The position numbers and the translations under genes were made by a program. 64,000 nt of DNA from positions 630,675 to 694,674 of the forward strand of contig NW_006763133.1 in assembly GCF_000264905.1 (NCBI RefSeq), read 5' to 3'. The notes beneath the pieces were generated by a model. The model did not search any database, had not been told where the DNA came from, and saw only the letters and a program-made list of their open reading frames with translations. This document shows positions 11,287-20,686 of the stretch, one piece after another. The number at the start of each line of letters is the position of its first letter. The stretch's first letter is position 1. Source of the DNA: Stereum hirsutum FP-91666 SS1 (lineage: Eukaryota; Basidiomycota; Agaricomycetes; Russulales; Stereaceae).

Positions 11287-12444
11287 TCAAAGGGCCCTCT
11301 GCCTCATCCGGGAGCTGACAGTCCTGAGCCCTGCGTAGACCTTCCCAGGGGGAGACCCGAGAATGAGCGATACGATGGCATCACGAGCGATTTTAATGTT
11401 TTGGAAGGAACCGAGGATGTGAATTTTACTATGCATGACGAACAAATCAAATGAAACACTCAGTAGTGGATTGAGGAAGAGAAAGGGAGAGAAGGAGAGG
11501 GTTTGGACGTACGTGTCGGCGAGGATGATTCGTGTGCGACTTGCGTTTTCAATGGTGAATTTTGTTTTGCCGTCTTGTCCGGCTATCCGACCTGTCAAGT
11601 TAGAGCATTGCGGATCAGTATACGATTGTTTGCATTCGCATGTTGTAAGAGTGATAGGAGAGGGATTGAAAGGATAATATGCTTACCGATAGCACGAGAA
11701 AGATGGTCGCCGTGGAGCGTCTTGACATCCTTGATCTCGAAAGAGTCAAGGTACAGGTCGTCTAGACGAAGTAGAGCAATCGCATCCTGAAAAGTGCGAC
11801 CTGTTTAGACCTAGATCCAAGCAGAGGTGGATGGAAGCCGTACGTTGACATCGAAACCCAGAGCATACGCCTTCACAAAATCAGCACCCTTCTGAAGCGC
11901 ACCGACTTCCTTTGTAAGCTTCGATGTCTACCCATCCGCAGATTACCTTGAGTTTGCGAAGATTATGTGAGAGAACATATAGAAGACGCACCCTGATCTC
12001 AACAGCCTTCCTCTGCACATTCATCCTAACCTGCAATCCCAAAATCTCCGTCAAAGGCCCAAAAATATTCACCCAATCCTTCTTCAGCGGTGACATGCGA
12101 TGTGGTGGTATCGGCACTCTCCTCGTCTCACTCTTCAAACTTCCTCGTACGGCAGAAGCTGGAGCGGCATCGAAAGCTGGGGCAGAGGAGTTGGCGTTAG
12201 GAAAGAGGGCGGCTGAGGCGGAGTCGGGGTCGATCATGAGCTCGTCGTCGTCTTCTTCCTGCATAATGTCGTTTGATGGCACGTCTGCAGATGGGGATGA
12301 GGATGGTCCGCCCGTGGGATGCTCGTCGTCGTCCATGTCGACCTCATCGCCAGCTGTGCGAGGTGCTTTTTTCTTCGAGATCTTACGGCGGTTTTTACGG
12401 ACAGGTGCAGGATTTGGAATCGCAGTGCTAGTCTGAACAACCAT
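11287..12444 (-). CDS. PNO1: PNO1/DIM2, KH-domain pre-rRNA processing factor
   Basis: Start ATG 12444 ([12 protein letters not shown]). Exons run 12444-11992, 11927-11844, 11786 onward to the GTAAGC near 11685, then two more to the stop at 11287; all junctions keep phase. The first about 100 residues are a basic then acidic tail (KKNRR-like, [11 protein letters not shown]). The conserved part follows: [14 protein letters not shown], the KH-like region [12 protein letters not shown], and [16 protein letters not shown] ... [17 protein letters not shown] ... [10 protein letters not shown]. This is diagnostic of Pno1, which binds the 3' region of pre-18S rRNA and is needed for 40S maturation and Dim1 methylation. 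The C-terminus [12 protein letters not shown] fits the family. It is divergent from the URI-like gene over 307 bp. Confidence 0.95.
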
Positions 12445-12751
12445 TATAGATACGCCAGTTCACAAATTATGCCAGAAGTTTTTGTACGGGGATAAAGGCT
12501 GGGTAAAGAGGATGAAGACTTGGAGGTGTGGGCGATGAGGGGAGGATGAGGACAGGGAAAAGTTACATGCACCTGTAGAGTGGCCTTCGGCATCTGCCGC
12601 CTCGACTTCGCCACAATTCTTTGCGCTCGATCGTTCTCTCGATTTGCACTCACTCTCCTCCAAGTACAAACATTTCTTGTGGCTTTCACTTTCTCAGCTT
12701 CTCTTTCTCGTCACCCAAAGGCTATACTGGAAATTATAGCGCGTTGTACTC
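12445..12751. promoter_or_regulatory. shared divergent promoter of PNO1 and URI-like gene
   Basis: Only 307 bp separate the two start codons, so both promoters must lie here or overlap the genes. No clear TATA box was seen. Confidence 0.5.
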
Positions 12752-15373
12752 ATGGCCTCTGGATCTACTCAAAACCTTAGCCAAGGCCACAACGAAGGTA
12801 AGCGTCGGCTGAGGCGCCCCAGTACGTTCGATAGGTTCTGAGAGTTACGTCGTCTCGTACAGCCCTTCAGGCTCTTTTAAAATCCATTTCAACATCGCCA
12901 GCATCATCGGCCGTCGAGTCTGGCAACCAATTGTCCGCAGAACAGGCCGGCAAGATCTCTAGTAGATTAGATGAACTGCTGGGAACCGATGTGGCGGGGC
13001 AAGCGCTCGCAGAGGCCAGTCAAGTAAAGCGGAACGAAAAGGGAGAGGTATGCTTTCTAACCTGCTGTCGTAGTGTTTTTTGAACTGACCATGGTGACTG
13101 TATGGGTCATTCTTTTTTTCAATTTTACCGGACTTGCACGTCTTGATAGATCCTCAATGAAGAAGGCCTTCCCATCATCGAAATTACCGAACCTGTCGAC
13201 CTCTCCTCAGAAACTGCAGCATCTACGCTCTTACCTACACACGACCTACCCCTCAATCCAACTCCACCACCACCCCTCACTGCAGAGCAAAAAGCTGAAA
13301 TGGAACGCATCCTCGATATGCTTGAGGCCGAAGAATCAGCTGAAGAAGCCCGGGCATCACTGGAGGCTGAAAAAGCGCGCCAGAGGGAGATTGAGGCCCG
13401 TAAGGAGAATGCAAAGAAGGATTTGGAGAGGCTGAAGAAGGCGAAGGAGATGCAGAGAAAGATGGGCAAGGCGTTGATTCGGAACGTCGAGGAAGCGAGG
13501 GAGAGGGAGAGGAAAGAAAAGGAGGATCGGGAGAGGGAGGACGAGAGGGCTGAGAGAGAGAGGAAGGAGGGCAAACCACAGGGGCCGAAGAAGAAGGTGT
13601 CGTTCGCGGAAATGCCGACTGTACATATAAAGAGTCCCGACACACCGCAGGGAACGGAATCTAATGCGCCGCAGGACGGTTCAAGCGACATGTGGGGAGA
13701 CGTTTATCCTGCTCGGTTGAAGCCTGCGCATGCAGTGGCCATCGGGAAGCAGACCATGAAATTACAGGTCGTTGAACGTTTCCCGTCCGCTACAGCATCC
13801 TCTTCACGCCCAAGGAGCGTCTCGCCACCGCCACCTTCACGATCCGTAACCGAAGCCGACTCAGACGACGAATCAGTGCCTTCCTCACCTGTCCCTGCAG
13901 ACTCTGATGAAGGGGAACCCATTGTCCAAGATTCCGACCCAGATCATGACGCCCCTATTCAGCCACCATCATCAGGTGACGAGGACGACGATCTTCCTGA
14001 AGACGAGGTTCTCGACGACGAGTTCGACTTTGATTCAGCTCAGCATCAACGCGAGATTGCACTCGAATACTATAAGAAACGAAGCACGATAGGTGAAGAC
14101 ACTGCTAGGGCACTATCTGCACATACACATGAGGCAGTCGGACCGAACGGCGAACCTGATGATGAATGGAACCAGCCCGTACGTCTTCCATTCTACTATT
14201 CCTCATTTAAATCGTGTAATTTTTAATACTGGTACACAGGAGGTCCCACTTGAGGCAACTCTCTCGAGCAAACAAACACACTCTTCCTCCCGCTTCAAAC
14301 GTTCCTACAACACCACTCTGCCCCGTAGTACGCCCTCACAATCCCTCGGCGCCTCTGTCCTTCCCTCTTCCACCTCGACCTCATCCACAAGCCTTCCACA
14401 AGTAGCCCGTGCCATCCGTACCGGGAAACTTGACGAGAACGACAAGCTCGTCGCACCCCCATGGGCTTCAGATGACGAAGACGTGGAGGATTTCGGTGAC
14501 GAAGAGGAGAACGCGAATGCGAGGCGGTGGTTAGACGCAATGAGAAGAGGAGAAGTGGAAAATGTAGGGGCAACGATGGAGGAGAGGTCGGATGCGCTTG
14601 TGAAAGCATTGGAGGCCGCGTATGGGGCGCCGAAGAAGAGCAAAGACAATGCTGATGCTGACGGGGATCGAACGGCTGTGGCTACGCCTATCGTTGAAGG
14701 CACTGTCTCCGCTTCGGTTCCACCCCCGACGACCGTCGTTCCTCCATCTGTGGAGACGAAACCGAAGACTTCGAAATTCAAACTTGCGCGGATGCCACCC
14801 CGTACTGCCAGCAGTCTTGCTAGCGCCACAGACTCTGAAGCTGGGACACCGACAATGACGGAAGGGAGGTCGTCACCCAAGATGCCTACAGGTCCCAGCA
14901 TCATCGAACGGAAAACTGCGGCTCCTTCAGCTCTGGCCTCGTCGGTTGTGGAAAGGAATGCGAAGTCTGCGACGGGTTCTACGATATCTTCGTCGGTCGT
15001 TGAACGAAATCCCAGCGTTTCGAACTCAAAGACGACAACGCCACCAACACAACCACACTTTTCCGTGGTCGTTGATTCACCTTCGTTCCAAGCACCAACA
15101 GGGTCGACTTCATCCACCATGATCGACTCGCCCTCTTTCTCTGCCCCAGCACCAACACCTTCTACCTCTCAAGCACCCACGTCGATGTCGATGGTCATCG
15201 ATTCTCCATCATTCATGCCTCCTAATGGGTCGCGGCCATCGAAGCCGCCGGCCGTAATGCGGTCAACTGTGCGAGAGTCTTCTGGACCAAAAGACACGAA
15301 TGCTGGCTCTTCTAACGTGGATGATGGCGGTGCGCCGAAGAAGGTATCGAGGTTCAGGGCCGAGAGATCATAG
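12752..15373 (+). CDS. DUF3835 / URI1 (Bud27)-like protein
   Basis: Exons 12752-12797, 12863-13047, 13150-14178 and 14240-15373; the junctions NEA|LQALL, GE|ILNEEGLPIIEI and NQP|EVPLEAT keep frame. About 800 residues. Features in order: an N-terminal segment with EKGEILNEEGLPIIEI (residues about 70-90), a charged coiled coil rich in K/E/R (about 110-210), PKKKVSFAEMPTVHIKSP (about 215-235), acidic and Ser/Pro-rich linkers, and KVSRFRAERS at the extreme C-terminus. The last motif and the VSFAEMPTV box resemble DUF3835 proteins, the family of URI/Bud27 that links prefoldin-like complexes to RNA polymerase assembly and TOR. A prefoldin helix pair before the coiled coil is not obvious, so assignment to URI itself is tentative. 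Confidence 0.7.
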
Positions 15374-15933
15374 GCTGTCTCGCTGTATCTGAATGTATTT
15401 GCTCAACTATGTATTTCTGCGCGTCACAATTCTCTGAAGTAGCAACTGTAGCATACATATCATTGTCGATTCTCAAAAGTCCAAAATTAAATCCGCTGAA
15501 CTCTGATTTAAAAAATAAAGAACAAAGCTATCAGCTGCTAGGAGAGTACTAGGGTGCGCAAGTGGTTTTATAAACCTCTCCGCTCAGCGCGAGTAATAAC
15601 TCGAAGCAGCAGCCTGATCGCTAGTAGCCACCAGCGACGGATGGAGCATAGTCGTGCGCCACAGTGAATCGAAGTGACTTCCGTCACACAAAATACTTCT
15701 CCTCGACTTCGATAGCCGGTCTAGCAAAAGACAATCCACCCCATGTATATCCTGTCTACTCGTATTCTGAGTAAAAAAAAGACGGGTGCACACCGGAAAC
15801 CGACGGTAGTTCCGCTCCGCGCGCCACCCCTCCTCCTCCTCCTCCTCCTCTGACTTTCCCACGCTTCCCCGCACTTGTCGACTTGAAACATCCTCAAATT
15901 TTATGGCCATAAGGGCGAACAAAAATATTACTA
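15374..15933. other. intergenic between URI-like gene and tRNA-Lys
   Basis: Contains the 3' flank of the URI-like gene and a TCC repeat of about seven units at 15830-15852. No gene was seen. Confidence 0.55.
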
Positions 15934-16030
15934 GCCCACCGTGGGGGTCGAACCCACAGCCTTCAGATTACACCTGCCTGTTTTACAGACCGTAAGAGTC
16001 TGACGCTCTATCCGATTGAGCTAGGCGGGC
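15934..16030 (-). tRNA. tRNA-Lys (anticodon CTT) with a 24-nt intron
   Basis: Read on the minus strand, this folds into a full cloverleaf. The 7-bp acceptor stem is GCCCGCC with GGTGGGC (one G-U). The D stem is GCTC/GAGC, the anticodon stem TCAGA/TCTGA, the variable loop has 5 nt, and the T arm is GTGGG-TTCGACC-CCCAC. The anticodon loop reads CT-CTT-A before a 24-nt insertion at the canonical position one base 3' of the anticodon, then A and the stem. The mature length is 73 nt. Intron removal would need the tRNA splicing endonuclease. CTT decodes AAG lysine codons. Confidence 0.95.
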
Positions 16031-16592
16031 GATATTTATGATTAAACTTGGATGGTGACCATTGACGGCGTCCTTACTGACGCCATAGTGGCTCGAGGGA
16101 TAGACACGGTTTATGGACTCTAGAGTCAGGTCCTCCTACACAGTGGATGTCTCTTGAGGCTGAGACCCAAATCCGGGGGGAATCCACACGCTGTGCTCGA
16201 CTGTCTTTCCGCTGCAAACTCTCCGTCGAGTTATCAATACTACGTTATCTCTTAGGTATCCTCTGGCAGTGAACGACGCTGCCAGTGGCTTGTAGAGTTC
16301 TTGGACAGGTGTCTTGTACTAATACTGTCCAATTATGCATCTTGAAACGGTCAAATATCCATCCAAATCTTATCCAAACATCGAGGTTTATTTCAAGTAC
16401 ATATATGATAGGCACATATCGACGATAACGTTTCATGTTTCATAAACCCCATCCTCTTCGTTGCCTCTTCACCGGAGAACCGAGCCAGCTGCGAATAAAC
16501 TCGGTGTAAGATCAATGGCGACTTCGGCCATAGTTATTGAGGCGTACGCACCTGCACGCAACTGCGGTGTTCCGCTTGAAGTCGTTACACTC
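16031..16592. other. intergenic, upstream of tRNA-Lys
   Basis: About 560 bp between the 5' end of the tRNA gene and the 3' end of the secreted peptide gene. No coding or RNA feature was recognised. Confidence 0.5.
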
Positions 16593-16881
16593 TCACTGAG
16601 GAACGCAGGTCGAGTCGGTCGCATCTCCACATCCGCACCTGAACAAGCAGCAAGCTTCGACTCCCGGACATCCGCCAGAGCAGGGGCAAGACTGCCTAGC
16701 GTCGAGGAGGTTGAGGCCGGACTCTCTGTACAAAGAGAAAAAGAACCGGACAATCAGTATCTCTGCTGTGCGTCAGGGGAAGTGGTGTCGATGCTCACGG
16801 CGAAGGGACAGCTGTCGCGGAGACACTGGACACGAAGACGAGTCCAAGGCTGAGAAGGGAAGCAACGGAGAAGAAACGCAT
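16593..16881 (-). CDS. small secreted eight-cysteine protein, copy 1
   Basis: Two exons, 16881-16799 and 16725-16593, intron GTGAGC...ACAG, joined in phase 2; 71 residues. Residues 1-22 (MRFFSVASLLSLGLVFVSS) are a clear signal peptide. A short propeptide-like stretch ends in LLDARQ, where cleavage next to Arg is plausible. The mature part has eight cysteines in the pattern C-x-C-SGG-C-x5-CC-x3-C-x-C-x7-C, with the words CSGGC and RCGCGDATD. A paralogue at 56970-57247 shares the signal sequence, the exon 1 length (83 nt), the intron phase and the cysteine order. I do not recognise the family. Secreted disulphide-rich peptides act as effectors, antimicrobials, signals or surface proteins; nothing here decides between these. 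A TATA-like element lies 93 bp upstream. Confidence 0.8.
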
Positions 16882-18567
16882 TGTGGTAGGATTGTTGGTG
16901 GTTGGAGTGAAGTACTGAAGGTAGCGGTTGACGAGGACTCGACTGTTGAAAACAAAAGCCCAGGACGTGCTGGTATATATACGTTTTGAAGACCGTGAAG
17001 ACCGTCTCGACACGAGGAGGCTTGAACACTCATGGCACGGAGTAAGATTACGGCGCTCGCTGTTGATGTCTCCTGGCCAAGATTAGTTCGTCAACTAGTG
17101 TAGCAGTGAATAACAAAACATGTTTCGAGACAGAACTTAATGCCAGTGTGACCTTCATTCTCCGTCTGCGTGTCCAGAAAACGAGGGATTGCAGTGTGAC
17201 TTAAGACAACAAGACGGTCGTCCGTATTCGCTGCGGCATAGCAGATGACGGTGCTCCGCGATTGTACGGCTTGGACGTCGAGAAGGTGGTAAATACCTTA
17301 AGAGCGACATACATAGCTAGAGTTACCAAAATTTCCCTAGACCACCAAGACGAGCCGGCCAACAGTATTGAATCTAAAAAGGCCTCCATGTCATCATAGC
17401 ACTTGAGATGCAAGGAGCTATAATTGGGTGGCGCCTGCTGGCATACAGCTGAGCAGATCATGCTCGTAGAAGCCGTCGCTGATACACAACAAGAGCCTAT
17501 AAAACACGTTTCGATACTCGTATTTTAGGCCTGTGACGATGATCTCCCAAAACTGCGTGAGGACCGAGCGACAGTCAAACGTCAATGTAGACGGAAAGGA
17601 GAAGACCAACGGAGTTTGGACAGTCGAAAGAAGCGATTCGATGAACTCTGTGGGCGGTAGAAACGCCGGCTGTAGGTTATCACATAGGTTCACAGCCAGC
17701 TTTCATTTCGAGTTTCGCAACGGCGCTAACGAAATAATCTTACCAAGGTCACAAGCACTTTCTAGTATCCTGTGCCACTCTCAGGTAGCCAGAATCATCG
17801 CCCTGATACCCGCAGACTTAAGTCAGTATACATTGAAAAAAATATCCCGAGAAGATGAACTCACGCATCAGAAGGATCCCCTCTAACCTGCTTTGCCATG
17901 CCTCCAACATCCGCATGCACCGGAGCCTGTTCTGGTTTCTACTACGTATTATTCGGAGACCGTATCAGGATTGTCCAAGTAGATAAGAGTAGTTCAAAGC
18001 AGAGCATGGACGCGCGACACTTTAATAAGACGAACTTCGCGCAGAGTCAACTGAGGTATACGACGCATCGTCGCCACCCCCGGGCCGCTCGTTGTTGACT
18101 GGCTTAAGGCTTCCATCGAGACGCAAGACGTGTGATATAGGATCCTGGTGACCGGAAGAACGGAAATACTGGTGAGAGACATTATGTTGTCGTTGATTAC
18201 TAGACTGGTGATCTACTCTGCTACGGGGGAGAGGGTTAGGAAAGGAAAGAGCACTCTGCAGTTGTTGATGGATTGACGCAGAGGTTGCTCGGAGACAACC
18301 AACGTGAGCCAAGATGGTGGCCCGAAGCGCGTGATGGACGCGTGACATAACGTGCTTCGCATTTGAAATTGCTACGCGTCGAGCTTGTCCGTCACTCTTT
18401 GATCATGACTTTCTGACCTCTACAGATCATCACTGCCGCCACGTCGTCTACTCTCGTCTACTTTGCCAACTACCTTAGCTCGACTTACAGCATGAGCACT
18501 CAATCCTCCATTGGATCATATACAGGAGTTATCATAGTTCAATGCCCATCTCAAACGAATATATGCG
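16882..18567. other. about 1.7 kb without a supported gene
   Basis: Several ORFs of 60-118 codons occur on both strands (for example 17533-17886 plus and 18022-18348 minus), but none shows family motifs or splices convincingly into a longer product. The first 100 bp hold the promoter of the secreted peptide gene. Confidence 0.45.
16974..16981 (-). promoter_or_regulatory. TATA-like element of secreted peptide gene, copy 1
   Basis: TATATATA lies 93 bp upstream of the ATG at 16881. This spacing resembles the TATA positions of the other two secreted-protein genes in the window. Based on sequence and position only. Confidence 0.5.
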
Positions 18568-20336
18568 CTATTTCGCTGTGCCACCGCGAATTCCAGCACC
18601 GGCAAGCCTGCTGGACAAAAGTTGACTTCCACACCATTTCTGGCCGTCTGGAACCTCTCCGTCCGCAAACCCCCTAATAAAGTTCTCAAGAACTGCAGTA
18701 TCTGTCGTCGAACCTGCGTTGGTGTAATCCAGCACGTACGATGTCCAGGTCGCGACGTCGCGACCTGGACATCGACACGGGTGCAGATGAGTGCAGGTGT
18801 GTCCAGTCTGAGAGTCTCGCGGACGAAACGGATGATCTGTTCTCCTGCGTCGATGTTCCTATGATGGTGAGCGTTGCGGTTTATTTCCGCAGGGTCAGGT
18901 AGTATCCGGAGAAATGGATGCTCGAGACGAGCATTGTCGGAAACGAATCTAAGGGAGTTAGACCAGTCGAGTCCCCGAAGATAATCTGTAGCCACGGGGG
19001 AAATGGGCGGTGGAGGTGAACGTAACAACCCTCACGCCTACTCCTCCCGCAAAATTCACAAAACCTGTCCATTTCTCTGGTTCGTCGTCCACCCATATCA
19101 TCAGCCTCTCGTCAGGAGAGGCCGCCGCGTTAGGTGTTGGCACCGACTGCAACTCACACCCAACCCACCGAGGCCAGCTGTCGATGGTATCTCCATACGC
19201 CAGGGAAGCGATAAATGCTTCGACGACCTCCTTAATCAGCGTGGACCCCGCGTTTTTGTACTCCAAAACAAACGCCGTTATATTGGCTGACCGCGTCCAT
19301 ATGAGTACGGGTGCTCGCAGACCACGTTCTCGGACGAAGCGTAGCTTTTGCTCTCCTGCATCTGGGACCCACTCTTTCTGAGGCTTGGTTCTGTTGCCAT
19401 GCTCCCCGCGATTCAGAGTCGGATTTTCGAATCGTGCGTTGTCTGAGATGATTCGAAGACTTCCGCATTTATATGTTTGGCGAAGTAACGCTAGAGATCA
19501 ACATGCATCAGTTCTCGTTGAAAATGCGGAGATACAGGCTGCTCACCGTCGTTCGATGTAATCCACTGTTTTGCGTGGGCGGTCGAGAGGAGTGTGACTA
19601 CTCTGGTGTTCGCCGATTGCGCGTACGAGACGAGATCTTGGTTCTTATGGGGTTCGTCGTCTATCCACAACAGTATAGCGCCGGAATAGATCTCACCCCG
19701 TCCTAAAAGCCCGCAGAATCACTGACTTTCGCCATCATGTCATACCAACAGGGTAAAAAATCGGAGTACTTGCCTCTACTCATTTCATTATTAGTTGACG
19801 GGCTCTGGTTCTGGGCTTGAATCGAACCCGACTGTGAATTCGGCAGCTCATTTCCCATCGCATCATGACCAGTACCCTCCTGCCCATCCATAGCTAACGC
19901 TTTCTTCCACAACATGAAGCTGAACGCAAGCTGCAAGTCTTGGCACCTCTGCGCCAACCATTTCTGATCATCCTGCAACTCCCCTAACGCAATGGACGGC
20001 AGCAGCTTCGCCACGATTTCCTTCCTGAACCCTCCCTTCTCCGACCACTTTTGTAAATGACCCCTCGTGCATTCGAGCGCTTCTTGGAGGTCCGCAAGGC
20101 AGTCGAGTGTCGAGCGATTTGCTGAGTGGGTCGCAGTAGCCTTAGTGCTTAGTGATGGTGTGCTCAAGTTCTGGCAATGAGATGTCTTTGCGGGGGTAGA
20201 TGATGCCGGATATGTTTCGAACCGTTATACGCAATTAACGGATGGTCTGCTCTTTAGATTGGTGCTGATCGCACCAAGTCTGAATGGTCGATACGGTGGA
20301 TATGATAGCAGTAATGATAGAGAGTGGGTCCGCCAT
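18568..20336 (-). pseudogene. HeLo-like N-terminus + two receiver-like 'WxDDEP' units, apparently frame-broken
   Basis: ATG 20336 opens MADPLSIITAIISTVSTIQ, the usual start of fungal HeLo-like/NLR N-terminal helices. It is followed by ECTRGHLQKWSEKGG and LGELQDDQKWLAQRC (about 20050-19950), also typical of that domain. A GC-AG intron (19703-19773) and a GT-AG intron (19491-19546) join in phase to unit A: AILLWIDDEPHKN, VVTLLSTAHAKQWI, LRIISDNARFENP, AGEQKLRFVRERG, VLEYKNAGST. Unit B repeats it: MIWVDDEPEKW, VVTFTSTAH, LRFVSDNARLEHP, AGEQIIRFVRE, VLDYTNAGST. Breaks: the junction at 20170-20240 does not resolve (an in-frame TAA near 20235), there is a one-base frame change at a five-C run (18996-19000), and another across a 36-bp palindrome (18739-18774). 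It may be a decaying gene or hold assembly errors. The receiver-like identity is inferred from the acidic W-[IV]-DDEP box. Confidence 0.6.
18739..18774. repeat. perfect 36-bp palindrome
   Basis: The 18 bases 18739-18756 are followed directly by their exact reverse complement (18757-18774), with no spacer. Half-site CGATGTCCAGGTCGCGAC. It sits inside unit B of the receiver-like gene and coincides with a frame change relative to unit A. Confidence 0.97.
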
Positions 20337-20686
20337 GGTTGGCAGATCAGGAGTAGACACTGTTCAAGTGGCTTAGCCTTGTGCTCCTCGATGGTATGAC
20401 TCGGTACAGCAAGGGACGCAGAGCGATGCAGTACGTGGTCTTCCACGAGACATTGACGTTGGGAGCGCCGAAATTACAAGTATCGCACGGACCTTGACCA
20501 TAACATGGCAGCGCTAGTCAGAGCTACGTGCAGGCCCATCAGGCCAATGCTACACCGTCATGTGGACTATACAGTGACTCTACTATAGGGAATTCAGGTT
20601 TCGGGCCATCTCCTCCCCCATGGGTCTCATATTTTACGCGCACCGCGTTGATTCCACAGCGACACAGACAGGCTCGTCTCCCTGAC
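20337..20686. other. gap between HeLo/receiver gene and F-box gene 2
   Basis: Should contain the promoter of the minus-strand HeLo/receiver gene and the 3' flank of F-box gene 2. No other feature was seen. Confidence 0.5.

Noticed and set aside
13125..13691. 188-codon minus-strand ORF rich in Ser/Leu/Phe
   Set aside because: Antisense of the Glu/Lys/Arg-rich coiled coil of the URI-like gene.
16461..16853. 130-codon plus-strand ORF
   Set aside because: It is antisense to secreted peptide copy 1, which has far better support (signal peptide, paralogue, shared intron phase).
17418..18348. Possible spliced minus-strand gene from several 60-108 codon frames
   Set aside because: No combination of splice sites gave a coherent product or a recognisable domain.
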